A stretch of 64,000 bases of DNA from Paracoccus sp. MC1862 (GTDB lineage Bacteria; Pseudomonadota; Alphaproteobacteria; Rhodobacterales; Rhodobacteraceae): contig NZ_CP067225.1 of assembly GCF_016617715.1 (NCBI RefSeq), forward strand, positions 682,001 to 746,000. Direction: 5' to 3'. The position numbers and the translations under genes were made by a program. A model generated the notes under the pieces. It saw only the letters and a list, made by a program, of their open reading frames with translations, ran no database searches and was not told the origin of the DNA. Shown in pieces: positions 17,723-27,141 of the stretch. Each line of letters starts with the position of its first letter. Position 1 is the first letter of the stretch.

Positions 17723-18451
17723 ATGGCCGAAACGGCAGATTTCAGCGGCATTTCCGGTGCCACGCCCATCGAGCCACTGGCCACGCCGCTTGCCCCCGAT
17801 GCCTTGCGCGAACAGGTCGTCGCGCTGGGACCGTGGTTTCACAACATCGATCTTGCGCCCGGCCTGTCCACGCGCGGGATCGCACCCTCGGCCGGACCTC
17901 AGCCCGTCGATCATCCGCTGCGGCGCTGGCAGGTTTACGAAGACGTGCTGCCGCAGGACATGACCGGGATGCGGGTGCTGGACCTCGGCTCGGCCGAGGG
18001 GTTCTTTGCGCTGGAGATGGCGCGCAGGGGCGCCTTCGTGCTGGCGCAGGATTTCTGGGGCGCGATGATCCGGCGGCTGCGCTTTGCGGCGCAGGTCACG
18101 GGTCTGCAGGACCGGATCTGGACCCGGATCGGAAATGTGACCGCCATCCAGCCCGGCGAACGCTATGACGCGGTGCTGGCGCTGGGGCTGCTTTACCACC
18201 TGCGCCATCCCTTCCACGACCTTGAGATCATCTCCCGCGCGTCGGACCTGCTGTGGCTGGAAACGACGCTGCACGAGGGCGAGGAAAGCTTTCTCTACTT
18301 CAAGCCGCCGGCCGAGGGCGTCCACCATGTCCGAAAATGGTTTCCGACCCGCGCCTGCGTGCGCGACATGCTGGAGGAGTGCAGGTTCACCATGATCGAG
18401 GACATCCCCGACCCGACACCCAACCGCGGCTCTTTCATGGCGCGGCGCTGA
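17723..18451 (+). CDS. SAM-dependent methyltransferase, DUF1698/CmoB-like
   Basis: A 242-residue class I methyltransferase. Motif I is VLDLGSAEGFFALEMARRG, the acidic end of strand 2 is LAQDFW, and motif IV/post-I elements are in RYDAVLALGLLYHLRHPF. LYHLRHP resembles CmoB/DUF1698 proteins, which modify tRNA wobble uridines or small substrates, but the protein lacks the full CmoB N-terminal domain. Of two adjacent ATG codons (17720 and 17723) I prefer the second, five bases after AAAGGGG. Substrate unknown. Confidence 0.8.
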   Translation: MAETADFSGISGATPIEPLATPLAPDALREQVVALGPWFHNIDLAPGLSTRGIAPSAGPQPVDHPLRRWQVYEDVLPQDMTGMRVLDLGSAEGFFALEMARRGAFVLAQDFWGAMIRRLRFAAQVTGLQDRIWTRIGNVTAIQPGERYDAVLALGLLYHLRHPFHDLEIISRASDLLWLETTLHEGEESFLYFKPPAEGVHHVRKWFPTRACVRDMLEECRFTMIEDIPDPTPNRGSFMARR

Positions 18452-18526
18452 AGCCTTTCCAGAGGGCAGCGGTCGCAAGACCCACGATGCAGACAGCCTG
18501 CCCTTGATCAGTTCAGCAGCGGCTTT

Positions 18527-20716
18527 TCAATGCCGCCGCTTGCTGCGCTTGTTGCCTCCGCGCTGGCCTGCGCGACCGGCGGTCGAGCGGCCCTGCGAAC
18601 GGACAGCGGCCTCGGCTGCTTCCTCGACCGCCGTCTGCCGAGCCAAGGGATCGTCGGCCACCACCAGTTCGACCGCCTCCAGCCGCTTGACCTCGTCACG
18701 CAGGCGGGCGGCTTCCTCGAACTCGAGATTTTCGGCGGCCTTGCGCATCTGCGTCCGCAGGGCGTCCAGATGCGCCTGCAGGTTGGCGCCGACCAGGGGC
18801 TTGTCGATCTTTGTCGTGATCCGCGACTGGTCAGTGTCGCCCTGCCACAGCCCGGCCAGCACGTCATCGACGTTCTTGCGGACGGTTGTCGGGGTGATGC
18901 CATGCGCCTCGTTATAGGCCTGCTGCTTGGCACGGCGGCGTTCGGTTTCCCGCATCGCGCGTTCCATGCTGCCGGTGATGCGATCGGCATACATGATGAC
19001 CCGCCCGTCCACGTTCCGGGCGGCTCGGCCGATGGTCTGAATCAGCGAGGTTTCGGACCGCAGGAACCCTTCCTTGTCGGCATCGAGGATCGCGACGAGG
19101 CCGCATTCAGGAATATCAAGGCCTTCGCGCAGCAGGTTGATGCCCACCAGAACATCATAAGCGCCAAGGCGCAGGTCGCGCAGGATCTCGATCCGCTCGA
19201 TCGTGTCGATGTCGGAATGCATGTAGCGGACGCGGATGCCCTGTTCGTGCAGGTATTCGGTCAGGTCCTCGGCCATGCGCTTGGTCAGGGTCGTGACCAG
19301 CGTGCGATAGCCTTGTTTTGCAACCAGCCGGACCTCGTCCAGCAGGTCGTCCACCTGCGTCTCGACGGGGCGGATCTCGATCACAGGGTCCAGAAGACCG
19401 GTCGGGCGGATCACCTGCTCGGCAAAGACGCCGCCGGCCTGATCCATTTCCCATTGGCTGGGGGTGGCCGAGACGAAGACCGACTGCGGGCGCATGGCAT
19501 CCCATTCCTCGAACTTCAGGGGGCGGTTGTCCATGCAACTGGGCAAGCGGAAACCGTGTTCCGCCAGCGTGAACTTGCGCCGGAAGTCGCCGCGATACAT
19601 GCCCCCGATCTGCGGCACGCTGACGTGGGATTCATCGGCGAAGACGATGGCGTTGTCGGGGATGAACTCGAACAGCGTGGGCGGAGGCTCGCCCGGCGCG
19701 CGGCCGGTCAGGTAGCGGCTGTAGTTCTCGATGCCGTTGCAGACGCCAGTGGCCTCCAGCATCTCTAGGTCGAAGTTGGTGCGCTGTTCCAGCCGCTGGG
19801 CTTCCAGCAGCTTGCCCTCGTCGGTCAGTTGCTTCAGCCGCATCTGAAGTTCCGCTCGTATCCCCTTGCTGGCCTGCTGCAAGGTCGGCCGAGGCGTGAC
19901 ATAGTGGCTGTTGGCATAGATGCGGATCTGCTTGTAGTCGCCATCGCGGGCGCCGGTCAGCGGGTCGAACTCGACAATGGCCTCAAGCTCGTTGCCGAAG
20001 AAGCTGAATCGCCAGGCGCGGTCGTCGAGGTGCGCGGGCCAGACCTCGACCACGTCGCCGCGCACCCGGAAGGCGCCGCGCTGGAAGGCCGTGTCCAGCC
20101 GCTTGTATTGCTGCGCCACCAGCTCGTTGATGAAAGCGCGCTGGTCGTAGGACTGACCCACGACCATGTCCTGCGTCATCGCCGAATAGGTCTCGACCGA
20201 GCCGATGCCGTAGATGCAGGACACCGAGGCCACGATGATCACATCGTCTCGTTCCAGCAGTGCCCGGGTCGCCGAGTGGCGCATCCGGTCAATCGCCTCG
20301 TTGATCTGCGATTCTTTCTCGATATAGGTATCCGACCGCGGGACATAGGCTTCGGGCTGGTAGTAGTCGTAATAGCTGACGAAATATTCCACCGCATTAT
20401 CGGGGAAGAAGCCCTTGAATTCGCCGTAAAGCTGCGCGGCCAGCGTCTTGTTCGGTGCCAGGATGATGGCAGGGCGCTGCGTTTCCTCGATCACCTTGGC
20501 CATGGTGTAGGTCTTGCCGGTGCCGGTCGCGCCAAGCAGCACCTGATCGCGCTCGCCCTCACGCACCCCCCGGGCCAGTTCGGCGATGGCGCCGGGCTGG
20601 TCGCCGGCCGGCGAGAACTCGCTGTGCATGACGAAGTGCTTGCCGCCTTCCAGCTTCACCCGCCGCTCGGGCTGCAGCAGCATCGGCATGGGAGCGTTGG
20701 TGTTGTTATGGGCCAT
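18527..20716 (-). CDS. uvrB: excinuclease ABC subunit B
   Basis: UvrB is the damage-verifying helicase-like subunit of nucleotide excision repair. The 729-residue protein has Walker A GATGTGKT (62-69), the beta-hairpin region [20 protein letters not shown]-box FADESH, helicase motifs V-VI with [19 protein letters not shown], and a C-terminal UVR motif ([15 protein letters not shown]) for UvrC contact. A basic tail follows ([10 protein letters not shown]). No alphaproteobacterial SOS box of the GTTC-N7-GTTC type is visible in the 115 bases upstream. The gene is monocistronic. Confidence 0.97.
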   Translation of the reverse strand: MAHNNTNAPMPMLLQPERRVKLEGGKHFVMHSEFSPAGDQPGAIAELARGVREGERDQVLLGATGTGKTYTMAKVIEETQRPAIILAPNKTLAAQLYGEFKGFFPDNAVEYFVSYYDYYQPEAYVPRSDTYIEKESQINEAIDRMRHSATRALLERDDVIIVASVSCIYGIGSVETYSAMTQDMVVGQSYDQRAFINELVAQQYKRLDTAFQRGAFRVRGDVVEVWPAHLDDRAWRFSFFGNELEAIVEFDPLTGARDGDYKQIRIYANSHYVTPRPTLQQASKGIRAELQMRLKQLTDEGKLLEAQRLEQRTNFDLEMLEATGVCNGIENYSRYLTGRAPGEPPPTLFEFIPDNAIVFADESHVSVPQIGGMYRGDFRRKFTLAEHGFRLPSCMDNRPLKFEEWDAMRPQSVFVSATPSQWEMDQAGGVFAEQVIRPTGLLDPVIEIRPVETQVDDLLDEVRLVAKQGYRTLVTTLTKRMAEDLTEYLHEQGIRVRYMHSDIDTIERIEILRDLRLGAYDVLVGINLLREGLDIPECGLVAILDADKEGFLRSETSLIQTIGRAARNVDGRVIMYADRITGSMERAMRETERRRAKQQAYNEAHGITPTTVRKNVDDVLAGLWQGDTDQSRITTKIDKPLVGANLQAHLDALRTQMRKAAENLEFEEAARLRDEVKRLEAVELVVADDPLARQTAVEEAAEAAVRSQGRSTAGRAGQRGGNKRSKRRH

Positions 20717-20784
20717 GACGATCCTTGAGGGAAGGTGGTGCGAAGGATGCCGTTAGGTGGTGCGGAAAGTGCCCGTTTTCAAGG

Positions 20785-20810
20785 AAAAGGCCGCCCTGTC
20801 GCGGGCGGCC
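20785..20810 (-). terminator. rho-independent terminator of sodC
   Basis: On the minus strand, GGCCGCCC (read 20810-20803) pairs with GGGCGGCC (20796-20789) around a 6-base loop and is followed by TTTTCC. It lies 22 bases after the sodC stop in the direction of sodC transcription and upstream of uvrB. Confidence 0.75.
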
Positions 20811-20831
20811 CCATGCTGCTGCAGGCGTGGT

Positions 20832-21527
20832 TCAGCTTGACAGTTCGAGAACCGCGCAGGCGATGCGGTCGCCCGCGTTGCCGGCAGGCTGGCTCGTGTA
20901 ATCGTCCACATCGGAATGGATCATCACGGCCGAACCATCCTCATCGAGGATTTGATCCATCAGGATACCGGGCAGGAAATATTCGACATGCAGCGCGCCT
21001 GCCGTCCCCATCGTGATGTTCGGAAGGTCGCCCGGATGCGGGCCATTCGCCGAATGGACGCCATGTTCCCGGTCGCCTGCCATATGGCCGCCGGCGCTTT
21101 CAAAGGTGGGGCCTTCGCACAGGCCGGCCTCATGGATATGCAGCCCGTGCTGTGCGGCGGACACCGCGCCCTCGCTGATGTCCAGCACGAAATGCATCAC
21201 GCCCGAGGTGGTTTCGGTGATCAGGACGCTGCCGACATCCGCTCCTTCGCCATTGCGAAGAACGCCGCCTGCCTGGCGGAACTGCTCGCCACCTGCCGCT
21301 GCCGTGGCATCGCCTGCTGCGGGCGCATCCGGCTGATCCGCGCCTGTTGCTGCCGGAGAGGCATTCTCGACCGGCGCCGCCTGCGCGGGCTGGGCATCTG
21401 CCGCGGCAGGTGCCGAATCCTGCGTATGGCCTGGATGCGGGGCCAGCACCAGAGCCGCGCCCAGCAGCAGGGCGCCGAGGGCATGAGGCTGGGGCAGAAC
21501 ACGTGTCGCGTTAAGGGATCGGGTCAT
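20832..21527 (-). CDS. sodC: periplasmic Cu/Zn superoxide dismutase
   Basis: The 231-residue precursor has a hydrophobic export segment (about 16-35), an Ala/Pro-rich linker to about residue 80, then the SodC fold. Copper ligands are H130 and H132 in GLHIHEAG, bridging H148 in AGGH and H204 in MIHSDVDD. Zinc ligands are expected in [15 protein letters not shown] (H164 and D167 among them). R221 in GDRIACAV guides superoxide, and C137-C224 would form the structural disulfide. An AGGAGT ribosome site precedes the ATG at 21527. The linker is longer than in the E. coli enzyme. Role: removal of periplasmic superoxide. Confidence 0.93.
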   Translation of the reverse strand: MTRSLNATRVLPQPHALGALLLGAALVLAPHPGHTQDSAPAAADAQPAQAAPVENASPAATGADQPDAPAAGDATAAAGGEQFRQAGGVLRNGEGADVGSVLITETTSGVMHFVLDISEGAVSAAQHGLHIHEAGLCEGPTFESAGGHMAGDREHGVHSANGPHPGDLPNITMGTAGALHVEYFLPGILMDQILDEDGSAVMIHSDVDDYTSQPAGNAGDRIACAVLELSS

Positions 21528-21681
21528 CGAGGGCACTCCTGTCTGTCCTTGCCTGGCGTCAACGCCCGAGGGCGGCAGCCGTTCCCCCCTGTTTCGCCCT
21601 TGCCGGACAGTGGCGCTTGATCGTCGGCGCCGCCTGCGCCACAAGAGGCCGGCCCGTCTTCAGCCGTCAAGGGGTTCCGCC

Positions 21682-21993
21682 ATGCGCGTCCGCATCTACA
21701 AGCCCGCCCGCAACGCCATGCAGTCCGGTGTTGCCCGCACCAAGGAATGGGTGCTCGAATTCTCTCATTCCGACCGGCCGGACCTGGACCCGCTGATGGG
21801 CTGGACGAGTTCCGATGACACCCAGTCGCAGGTCCGCCTGTGCTTTGACAGCCGTGCCGAGGCCGAGGCTTACGCCAAGGCCAAGGGGCTGGAATATATC
21901 GTGACCGAGCCGAAACCCCGCGCCCACAACATCCGCCCGCGTGGCTATGGTGAAAACTTCGCCACGGACCGCAAGGCGCCGTGGACGCATTGA
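21682..21993 (+). CDS. NDUFS4-like accessory subunit of complex I
   Basis: A 103-residue soluble protein of the ETC complex I (NDUFS4/18 kDa) family. Core matches are [14 protein letters not shown], the segment [24 protein letters not shown] and the C-terminal [16 protein letters not shown]. In alphaproteobacteria such as Paracoccus this subunit joins the 14 Nuo subunits at the peripheral arm of NADH dehydrogenase. It is encoded alone, far from nuoN at the window start, as is usual. The ATG at 21682 follows an AAGGGG ribosome site. Confidence 0.92.
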   Translation: MRVRIYKPARNAMQSGVARTKEWVLEFSHSDRPDLDPLMGWTSSDDTQSQVRLCFDSRAEAEAYAKAKGLEYIVTEPKPRAHNIRPRGYGENFATDRKAPWTH

Positions 21994-22128
21994 CCGGAAA
22001 ATCGTGCCGGAGTTGCCGCAGGCGGAAGGTGGATGCGTCTGCCGGGCAAAGGTCCGCGCTGGGCCCTGTTCATTGACATGAACAAACAGGGCAGCGATCC
22101 GCGTCCAGTTCCCGTTGCGCTGCAGGCC

Positions 22129-22593
22129 ATGGCAGGCGTGACCATTGCGATGGAAAGCCCGCTTTCTTCCGATCTGGATCTTCTGTTCGCCCGCCACGTT
22201 CAGGCGATGCACGCCGACACCCCGCCCGAGTCGATCCACATGCTGCCGCGCCAGGATCTTGTCTCGCCCTTGATCGACTTCCTTGTGCTGCGGGCAGAGG
22301 GCGCGCCAGTGGGCATGGGTGCACTGAAGCGGATCGCGCCGGATCATGGCGAGATCAAGTCCATGCACATCCTCTCCGAGCAGCGGGGAGAGGGGCACGC
22401 CCGCCGGTTGCTGCAGGCACTGATCGACCAGGCGAAAGCAAGGGACTACCGGCGCGTATCGCTGGAAACCGGAACTCAGGACAGCTTCGGCCCGGCGCGC
22501 GTCCTTTACGCCCGCGCAGGCTTCACCGAATGCGCGCCGTTCGCGGGCTACGCCCCCGACCCGAACAGCGTTTTCATGACCAGCGAGGTCTGA
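22129..22593 (+). CDS. GNAT-family N-acetyltransferase
   Basis: A roughly 154-residue acetyltransferase. Motif A (acetyl-CoA pyrophosphate binding) is GEIKSMHILSEQRGEGHARRLL, read in two overlapping pieces, and motif B includes YARAGFTECAPFAGYAPDPNS. The end resembles small-molecule GNATs such as those with a YxP(D)PN tail. The start is uncertain: ATG 22129 is used, GTG 22138 is possible, and the frame is open further up without a ribosome site. Substrate unknown. The stop lies 53 bases before tRNA-Arg. Confidence 0.8.
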   Translation: MAGVTIAMESPLSSDLDLLFARHVQAMHADTPPESIHMLPRQDLVSPLIDFLVLRAEGAPVGMGALKRIAPDHGEIKSMHILSEQRGEGHARRLLQALIDQAKARDYRRVSLETGTQDSFGPARVLYARAGFTECAPFAGYAPDPNSVFMTSEV

Positions 22594-22646
22594 CGCAGCC
22601 TCGCCCCTTGCACCGGGCCGGGCTTTGCCGCAATCACAACGGGCGC

Positions 22647-22723
22647 GGCCCCGTAGCTCAACTGGATAGAGCAGGGACCTTCTAAGTCCAAGGTTGGGGG
22701 TTCGAGCCCTCCCGGGGTCGCCA
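22647..22723 (+). tRNA. tRNA-Arg (anticodon TCT)
   Basis: The acceptor stem is GGCCCCG/CGGGGTC with discriminator G and encoded CCA. The D arm is GCTC/GAGC, the anticodon loop CTTCTAA gives TCT (reads AGA), and the T arm is GGGGG-TTCGAGC-CCTCC. The outermost anticodon-stem pair is a G-A mismatch (GGGAC against GTCCA). A low-GC gene pair begins right after its 3' end, the usual place for integrated DNA. Confidence 0.95.
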
Positions 22724-22835
22724 CGGTGTTGTTGCAGAGTTGGCGTTGTTTTCGGGATGTCTGCGCGGGTTTCAATTGGGAAACCGAACGCAACAGGCGG
22801 GGCACGGGCACCGCCCCAGCAAACGGAGAACGCAA

Positions 22836-23669
22836 GTGCAACATTGTGATCATCGTCAGCCGGCAGGCCTTGCCGGGTCCATCGAGTTCATCAGGCTTGA
22901 GGAAACCCTTCAAGAATTTGCAGAAGATGAAACCTTCATCTTCGTTGCCAATACGGGAAATTGGGGCGACGGGCTGATCCGATATGCCACAGAGAAATTC
23001 TTCCGGCACAATGCTTTTCGGTATGTCAGTGTTCCTCTAGGTCGCGCCATGTCAATGTCGCCCGATGACCTGCGTCAACTATCATCCAGTTCGAAGGTTC
23101 GAATGGTTTACGGTGGGGGCGGAGCGTTTCTGAATAAATATCGAATGCATAAAAAAATGCCCGCACTGATCGAGCGATCAGAACGGATGCTGGTTCTTCC
23201 TAATACTTTTGCAGTTCCGCGTAGAAGCCTGGGATTCCGACGAACGGATATCCTTTTCCGCCGGGATGAAGGCGGATCGAAAGAGTTCGCTCCTCGGTCA
23301 ATCTTCTGCCACGACATGGCGCTCAGCCTTGGGCGGATCACGACATCCGGCAATGGTTCAGGAGTAGGATATTTCTTCCGCGGCGATGTGGAAAAGATCG
23401 AGGACATGCCTGTCCCCGAGGGCAATCGTGACATCTCGACAGAGGGCAAAGAGAGCACACCGATGTCGGGTTTCCTGGATGCCATCGCCCGGTTCGGGAC
23501 GATACATACCAACCGCCTGCATGTTTCGATTGCCGCCGCGATGATGGGACGGCGGGTTCATCTTTACGCCAATTCCTATTTCAAGAATAATTCGATCTAT
23601 GAAGCATCGCTGAAACAGGCATTTTCAAACCTGACCTTTCACCAGCGATACACAGCGCCATCCGCGTGA
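22836..23669 (+). CDS. polysaccharide pyruvyl transferase-like protein
   Basis: About 277 residues. Family features are NTGNWGDGLIRYATEKFF near the N-terminus, the glycine-rich VYGGGGAFLNKY, and a C-terminal TNRLHVSIAAAMMGRRVHLY followed by YFKNNSIYE. These match the GT-B-like polysaccharide pyruvyl transferase family, which adds ketal pyruvate to capsule or exopolysaccharide sugars. The GTG at 22836 is chosen because CGGAGAA lies five bases upstream and because earlier in-frame sequence looks like GC-rich non-coding DNA. GC is far below the neighbours: 25 of 60 bases in 23101-23160. It pairs with the next gene in a tRNA-flanking islet. Confidence 0.72.
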   Translation: MQHCDHRQPAGLAGSIEFIRLEETLQEFAEDETFIFVANTGNWGDGLIRYATEKFFRHNAFRYVSVPLGRAMSMSPDDLRQLSSSSKVRMVYGGGGAFLNKYRMHKKMPALIERSERMLVLPNTFAVPRRSLGFRRTDILFRRDEGGSKEFAPRSIFCHDMALSLGRITTSGNGSGVGYFFRGDVEKIEDMPVPEGNRDISTEGKESTPMSGFLDAIARFGTIHTNRLHVSIAAAMMGRRVHLYANSYFKNNSIYEASLKQAFSNLTFHQRYTAPSA

Positions 23670-23689
23670 GTTGCAGAGGTTAGTCCGCC

Positions 23690-24559
23690 ATGAAGTCTGT
23701 TGCCATTCTGACAATGGTCTATGATGACGACATTTACCTGAAAATCTGGCTTTCTTACTGGGAAAAATTTGTTCCCCGCAGTAATCTCTATGTTTTGATC
23801 CATGCGGATTATGGACACTACGAACAGATGGCGAGTGGCTGCAATACGATCAGGATCGCCCGACCGCCAATGCACGCCGGCTCTGAGGTCAGCAGGTGGA
23901 AGATGTTGTCCAGTTTGGCTTCTGGTCTGACACTTATGTTCGATCGGGTCATCTACACGGATGTAGATGAGATAATCGCGCTTGATCCAAAGCACGGAAA
24001 TAATCCAATCGATTATATCTTAGACAGGCCTGAGCCAGTGGTATCACCTTTTGGTGTCGATCTGGTAGAACCGATTGAACTCGATCTCCCTGCGATCGAT
24101 CTGTCCCGCCCGATACTGTCCCAAAGATCGTTCGTCGCTTGCAATCCGCCATACTCCAAACCCTGCATCATAAGTGACCCGGTCATATGGGGAACCGGAG
24201 GTCACTTTATTAACCGCGAAGAAATTTATTTGTCGGACGCTCTTGTTCTTTTTCACCTGAAGTTATTTGATAAGTTGACGTATCGCGAACGAGCCGCCAA
24301 GCGGAAGGCTATGGTTACTGATCCAGAAACTGGCGAACTGATCATGGGTCCTGGCGGCAAGGAATGGATGCGCACTGACGAATTTCATGAATATACAATC
24401 GAGAGTCGCCAACCCATAAACAACATAGACTTCAGAAGGCCACGCAAGAAATGGCTCGAGAGCGCAAAATTCAACAGAAGATCTGGGGTCTGGAGACGTT
24501 CCGGGCGATCGCATAAGCAACTACATAGAATACCGGAGAGATTTGATAATGTTTTCTAG
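23690..24559 (+). CDS. glycosyltransferase-like protein (GT-A, DUF/family 2 type)
   Basis: A 289-residue protein with strand-rich N-terminus MKSVAILTMVYDDDIYLKIW and a YTDVDEI motif near residues 86-92, a DxD-type metal/nucleotide-sugar site. GTGGHFINRE and FHLKLFDK segments further on resemble family 2-type capsular enzymes. The C-terminus is basic. One sampled line (24001-24060) has 26 G/C of 60, against clearly higher values outside the islet, and codon use is AT-leaning. It follows the pyruvyl transferase-like gene by 20 bases. A joint role in surface polysaccharide decoration is an inference. Confidence 0.65.
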   Translation: MKSVAILTMVYDDDIYLKIWLSYWEKFVPRSNLYVLIHADYGHYEQMASGCNTIRIARPPMHAGSEVSRWKMLSSLASGLTLMFDRVIYTDVDEIIALDPKHGNNPIDYILDRPEPVVSPFGVDLVEPIELDLPAIDLSRPILSQRSFVACNPPYSKPCIISDPVIWGTGGHFINREEIYLSDALVLFHLKLFDKLTYRERAAKRKAMVTDPETGELIMGPGGKEWMRTDEFHEYTIESRQPINNIDFRRPRKKWLESAKFNRRSGVWRRSGRSHKQLHRIPERFDNVF

Positions 24560-24593
24560 GGATCAAAATTCTGGATTACGTTGATAATTGAAA

Positions 24594-24630
24594 GGAACCG
24601 GGCCAGCGAAAAGCTGGCCCGTTCCGTTTT
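24594..24630. terminator. bidirectional rho-independent terminator
   Basis: A long inverted repeat GGAACCGGGCCAGC / GCTGGCCCGTTCC with one bulged C and loop GAAAA is followed by GTTTT on the plus strand. It sits between two convergent genes, the islet glycosyltransferase and the BI-1 gene, and could end both transcripts. The minus-strand side has a shorter T-run. Confidence 0.8.
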
Positions 24631-24650
24631 CCAAGCGCGTTGCAAAACCC

Positions 24651-25394
24651 TTACTCCTGCTGCCCCATGAAGCTCAGCAGGAAGGTAAACAGGTTCAGGA
24701 AGTCCAGATACAGCGTCAGCGCGCCTAGGATCGCTGACTTGCCGATGAAGTCGGCGTCCGAGTTCACCAGTTCCAGGTAGGTGTTCTTGATGTTCTGCGT
24801 GTCATAGGCGGTCAGGCCCGCAAAGATCAGCACGCCGATCACCGAGATGGCGAAGTTGACCGCGCCCGAGCCGACGAACAGGTTGACCACCATCGCGATG
24901 ATCAGGCCGACAAGGCCGATCATCAGGAAGCGGCCCATGGCCGAAAGATCGCGCTTGGTGGTGTAGCCATATAGCGACAGCGCCGCAAAGCCGCCGGCCG
25001 TCGCCACGAATGTCAGCGCGATCGAGCTGTCGGTGTAGCGCAGGAAGATCGAGCTGACCGATGCGCCCATTGCCGCCGCGAAGGCGTAGAACAGGATCGT
25101 CGCGCCCTGCGTGGACAGGCGGTTCAGCGCTGCGCCAAAGCCGAAGACCATCAGCAGCGGCAGGAACAGAAGCACCCAGCGCAGCGGGGTGGTATAGACG
25201 ACGCGCCCGAACTCGGTCCAGGCGCCCGGCCCGCCGGCCATCTGCGCAAAGCCGTATGCGACGGCGGCCGTCACCAGCATGCCCACGGTCATCAGGCCGT
25301 AGACCTTGTTCATGTAGGCCCGCAGGCCCTCGTCAATGACCGCAGCACGGTTGGCCGTCGTGGCCGGGCGGCGGATCGTGTTGTAGTCGACCAT
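24651..25394 (-). CDS. Bax inhibitor-1/YccA family membrane protein
   Basis: A 247-residue integral membrane protein with about seven hydrophobic helices. Family features are the N-terminal soluble segment with YMNKVYGLMT, the helix IFLRYTDSSIALTFVATAGGFAALSLYGY (read in pieces) and the C-terminal GLTAYDTQNIK with the conserved aspartate. The tail is GALTLYLDFLNLFTFLLSF. Bacterial members such as YccA and BsYetJ act as FtsH modulators or pH-dependent calcium leaks; which applies here is unknown. Confidence 0.9.
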   Translation of the reverse strand: MVDYNTIRRPATTANRAAVIDEGLRAYMNKVYGLMTVGMLVTAAVAYGFAQMAGGPGAWTEFGRVVYTTPLRWVLLFLPLLMVFGFGAALNRLSTQGATILFYAFAAAMGASVSSIFLRYTDSSIALTFVATAGGFAALSLYGYTTKRDLSAMGRFLMIGLVGLIIAMVVNLFVGSGAVNFAISVIGVLIFAGLTAYDTQNIKNTYLELVNSDADFIGKSAILGALTLYLDFLNLFTFLLSFMGQQE

Positions 25395-25539
25395 AAGCTC
25401 TCCCTCTCGCTGGGCCGGGCCTGACGGACCGGTCCCTCATCTGCGGAATATCGGCAATCACTCCGGAATTTCAACCGTCAGGGCATGAAAAGCGGTTCTG
25501 TTGCCAAGTGCTTGACACATTCTTGACCACTGCCGGCTC

Positions 25540-26520
25540 TTACCCGGCGGCGGCCTCCTGAGTCATGGTCAGGACGACCTTGCCGACGGCTTTTCGCGTC
25601 TTCAGAAGATCATAGGCTGCCGCCGCCTGCTCCAGCGGCAGGACGGCGCCTGTAGTGGGGTGCAGCCGTCCCTCGTCGTACATCCGCAGAGCCGCTTCTA
25701 GGCTGCCGCGCATGGCCGGACGGTCAAGCTGGCGGTAGCCGCCCCAGTAGAAACCGAGGATCGCGATATTCTTCACCAGCGCATGGTTCAGCGGCAGGGC
25801 CGGGGGCCGCCCTCCGGCAAAGCCGATCAGCAGATGCCGCCCCCCCGTCCGCAGAGCGCCAAAGGCGGCAAGCCCCGGCGCATCGCCCACTGCATCATAG
25901 ACGACATCGACTCCGCCAAGGCTCCGCAGGGCTGCCTTGAGGTCATCCGTCCCGACGCTGTCGATGGTCTCGGCCGCACCCGCCTGCCGTGCCGCATCAA
26001 GCTTGTCTGCCCCGCGAGCGACCGCGATCACGCGGGCGCCCAAGGCCGCGCCGATCTCGACCGCCGTCAGGCCGACGCCGCCCCCCGCACCCAGCACGGC
26101 AAGCGTTTCTCCCGCCTGCAGCCGCGCGGGTCCGGTCAGGGCGAGGTGACTGGTCCCGTAGGCCACCTGAAAGCCAGCGGCCTCGCACCAGGACATCCGG
26201 TCCGGGATGGGGATGCAGTCATCGGCGGCGAACACGCCGTGGTCGGCCATGGTCCCCCTTCCCGAAACGCTGACCCGCGTTCCTGCGGCAAGCCCGACAC
26301 CCGGCCCTGCGGCCTCGACGACGCCCGCGCCTTCGATCCCCGCCACGAAGGGATAGGGGGGCGTGTCCTGGTACTTGCCCTCGACCATCAGCAGGTCGGC
26401 AAAGTTCAGCGCGGCGGCATGCAGGCGCAATCTCACCTCGCCCGCACCCGGATCACGGCTTTCGGCCTCTGTCAGGCTGGGGGCTGCCCCCGGCCCGGCT
26501 ATGCTGATGATTCGAGTCAT
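25540..26520 (-). CDS. NADPH:quinone oxidoreductase family (zinc-free MDR)
   Basis: A 326-residue medium-chain dehydrogenase/reductase of the quinone oxidoreductase type. The N-terminal substrate domain has NFADLLMVEGKYQDTPPYPFV, and the NADPH-binding Rossmann loop is LGAGGGVGLTAVEIGAALG near residues 146-164. No zinc-ligand cysteines are present. The YGTSHLAL motif and the tail EQAAAAYDLLKTRKAVGKVVL agree with the family. The ATG at 26520 follows a purine-rich AGAGAGCGGA. It is divergent from the XRE regulator gene 176 bases away, so regulation by that protein is possible but unproven. Confidence 0.88.
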   Translation of the reverse strand: MTRIISIAGPGAAPSLTEAESRDPGAGEVRLRLHAAALNFADLLMVEGKYQDTPPYPFVAGIEGAGVVEAAGPGVGLAAGTRVSVSGRGTMADHGVFAADDCIPIPDRMSWCEAAGFQVAYGTSHLALTGPARLQAGETLAVLGAGGGVGLTAVEIGAALGARVIAVARGADKLDAARQAGAAETIDSVGTDDLKAALRSLGGVDVVYDAVGDAPGLAAFGALRTGGRHLLIGFAGGRPPALPLNHALVKNIAILGFYWGGYRQLDRPAMRGSLEAALRMYDEGRLHPTTGAVLPLEQAAAAYDLLKTRKAVGKVVLTMTQEAAAG

Positions 26521-26696
26521 GCGTCCGCTCTCTCTGCCCGTGCTGTCTGCGTGATCTCTATACGGGCGACAAATAGGGGTAAACCGGACGATCCGACCTG
26601 TCTTTTTGGTCAAATCAGGCAAGTTGCCCGCGGATAATGCTCGCTGATTGCGCTGGGGCGCGGTAGTGCGCGGATAGATTGTGTGAGGTTTTAACG

Positions 26697-27050
26697 ATGA
26701 AGCATGTTGTCGATGCCCATGTCGGACAGAGAATCCGTCACCGCCGCTGGACGATCGGGATGACCCAGCAGCAGCTGGCGGATGCCGTCGGCATCAAGTT
26801 CCAGCAGATCCAGAAGTACGAAACCGGCATGAACCGCGTCTCGGCTTCGCGCCTGTGGGACATCGCCGCGGCGATGGACGTCCCCGTCGCCTTCTTCTTC
26901 GAGGGGCTGGGCCAGACCGCCGAGGCCGCTGGGGTCGATCTTCTGGCCGACAAGGAGGCGCTTCAGCTCGTGCGGGCATATTATGCCATGCCCGAGGCGC
27001 AGCGCCGCCAGATCTTCGAACTGGCACGGGTCCTGTCCGAGCCTGCGTGA
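26697..27050 (+). CDS. XRE-family helix-turn-helix transcriptional regulator
   Basis: A 117-residue regulator with an N-terminal HTH_3 domain: RIRHRRWTIGMTQQQLADAV, then GIKFQQIQKYETGMNRVSASRLW, the recognition helix of the lambda-Cro/SinR type. The domain ends with MDVPVAFFFEGL, common in alphaproteobacterial members. The rest is a short helical C-terminus (ALQLVRAYYAMPEAQRRQIFELARVL) that may dimerise. ATG 26697 is preceded by GAGGT; a TTG further up would add six residues. The target is unknown; the divergent quinone reductase gene is one candidate. Confidence 0.9.
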   Translation: MKHVVDAHVGQRIRHRRWTIGMTQQQLADAVGIKFQQIQKYETGMNRVSASRLWDIAAAMDVPVAFFFEGLGQTAEAAGVDLLADKEALQLVRAYYAMPEAQRRQIFELARVLSEPA

Positions 27051-27141
27051 ACCCGGTCCGGGCGCGCTGGTCATGCCCCGCGCGCCCGGATAGGCTTGGG
27101 TCTGATCGCCGCCGTTGCGCGGCCCGGACCCGGACTTGCCG

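Noticed and set aside
20717..20831. SOS box upstream of uvrB
   Set aside because: GTTC-like words occur, but none with the N7 spacing of the alphaproteobacterial LexA site.
22724..24650. Integrase or attachment-site duplication bordering the tRNA-Arg islet
   Set aside because: No integrase-like frame and no repeat of the tRNA 3' end was found by eye up to the BI-1 gene.
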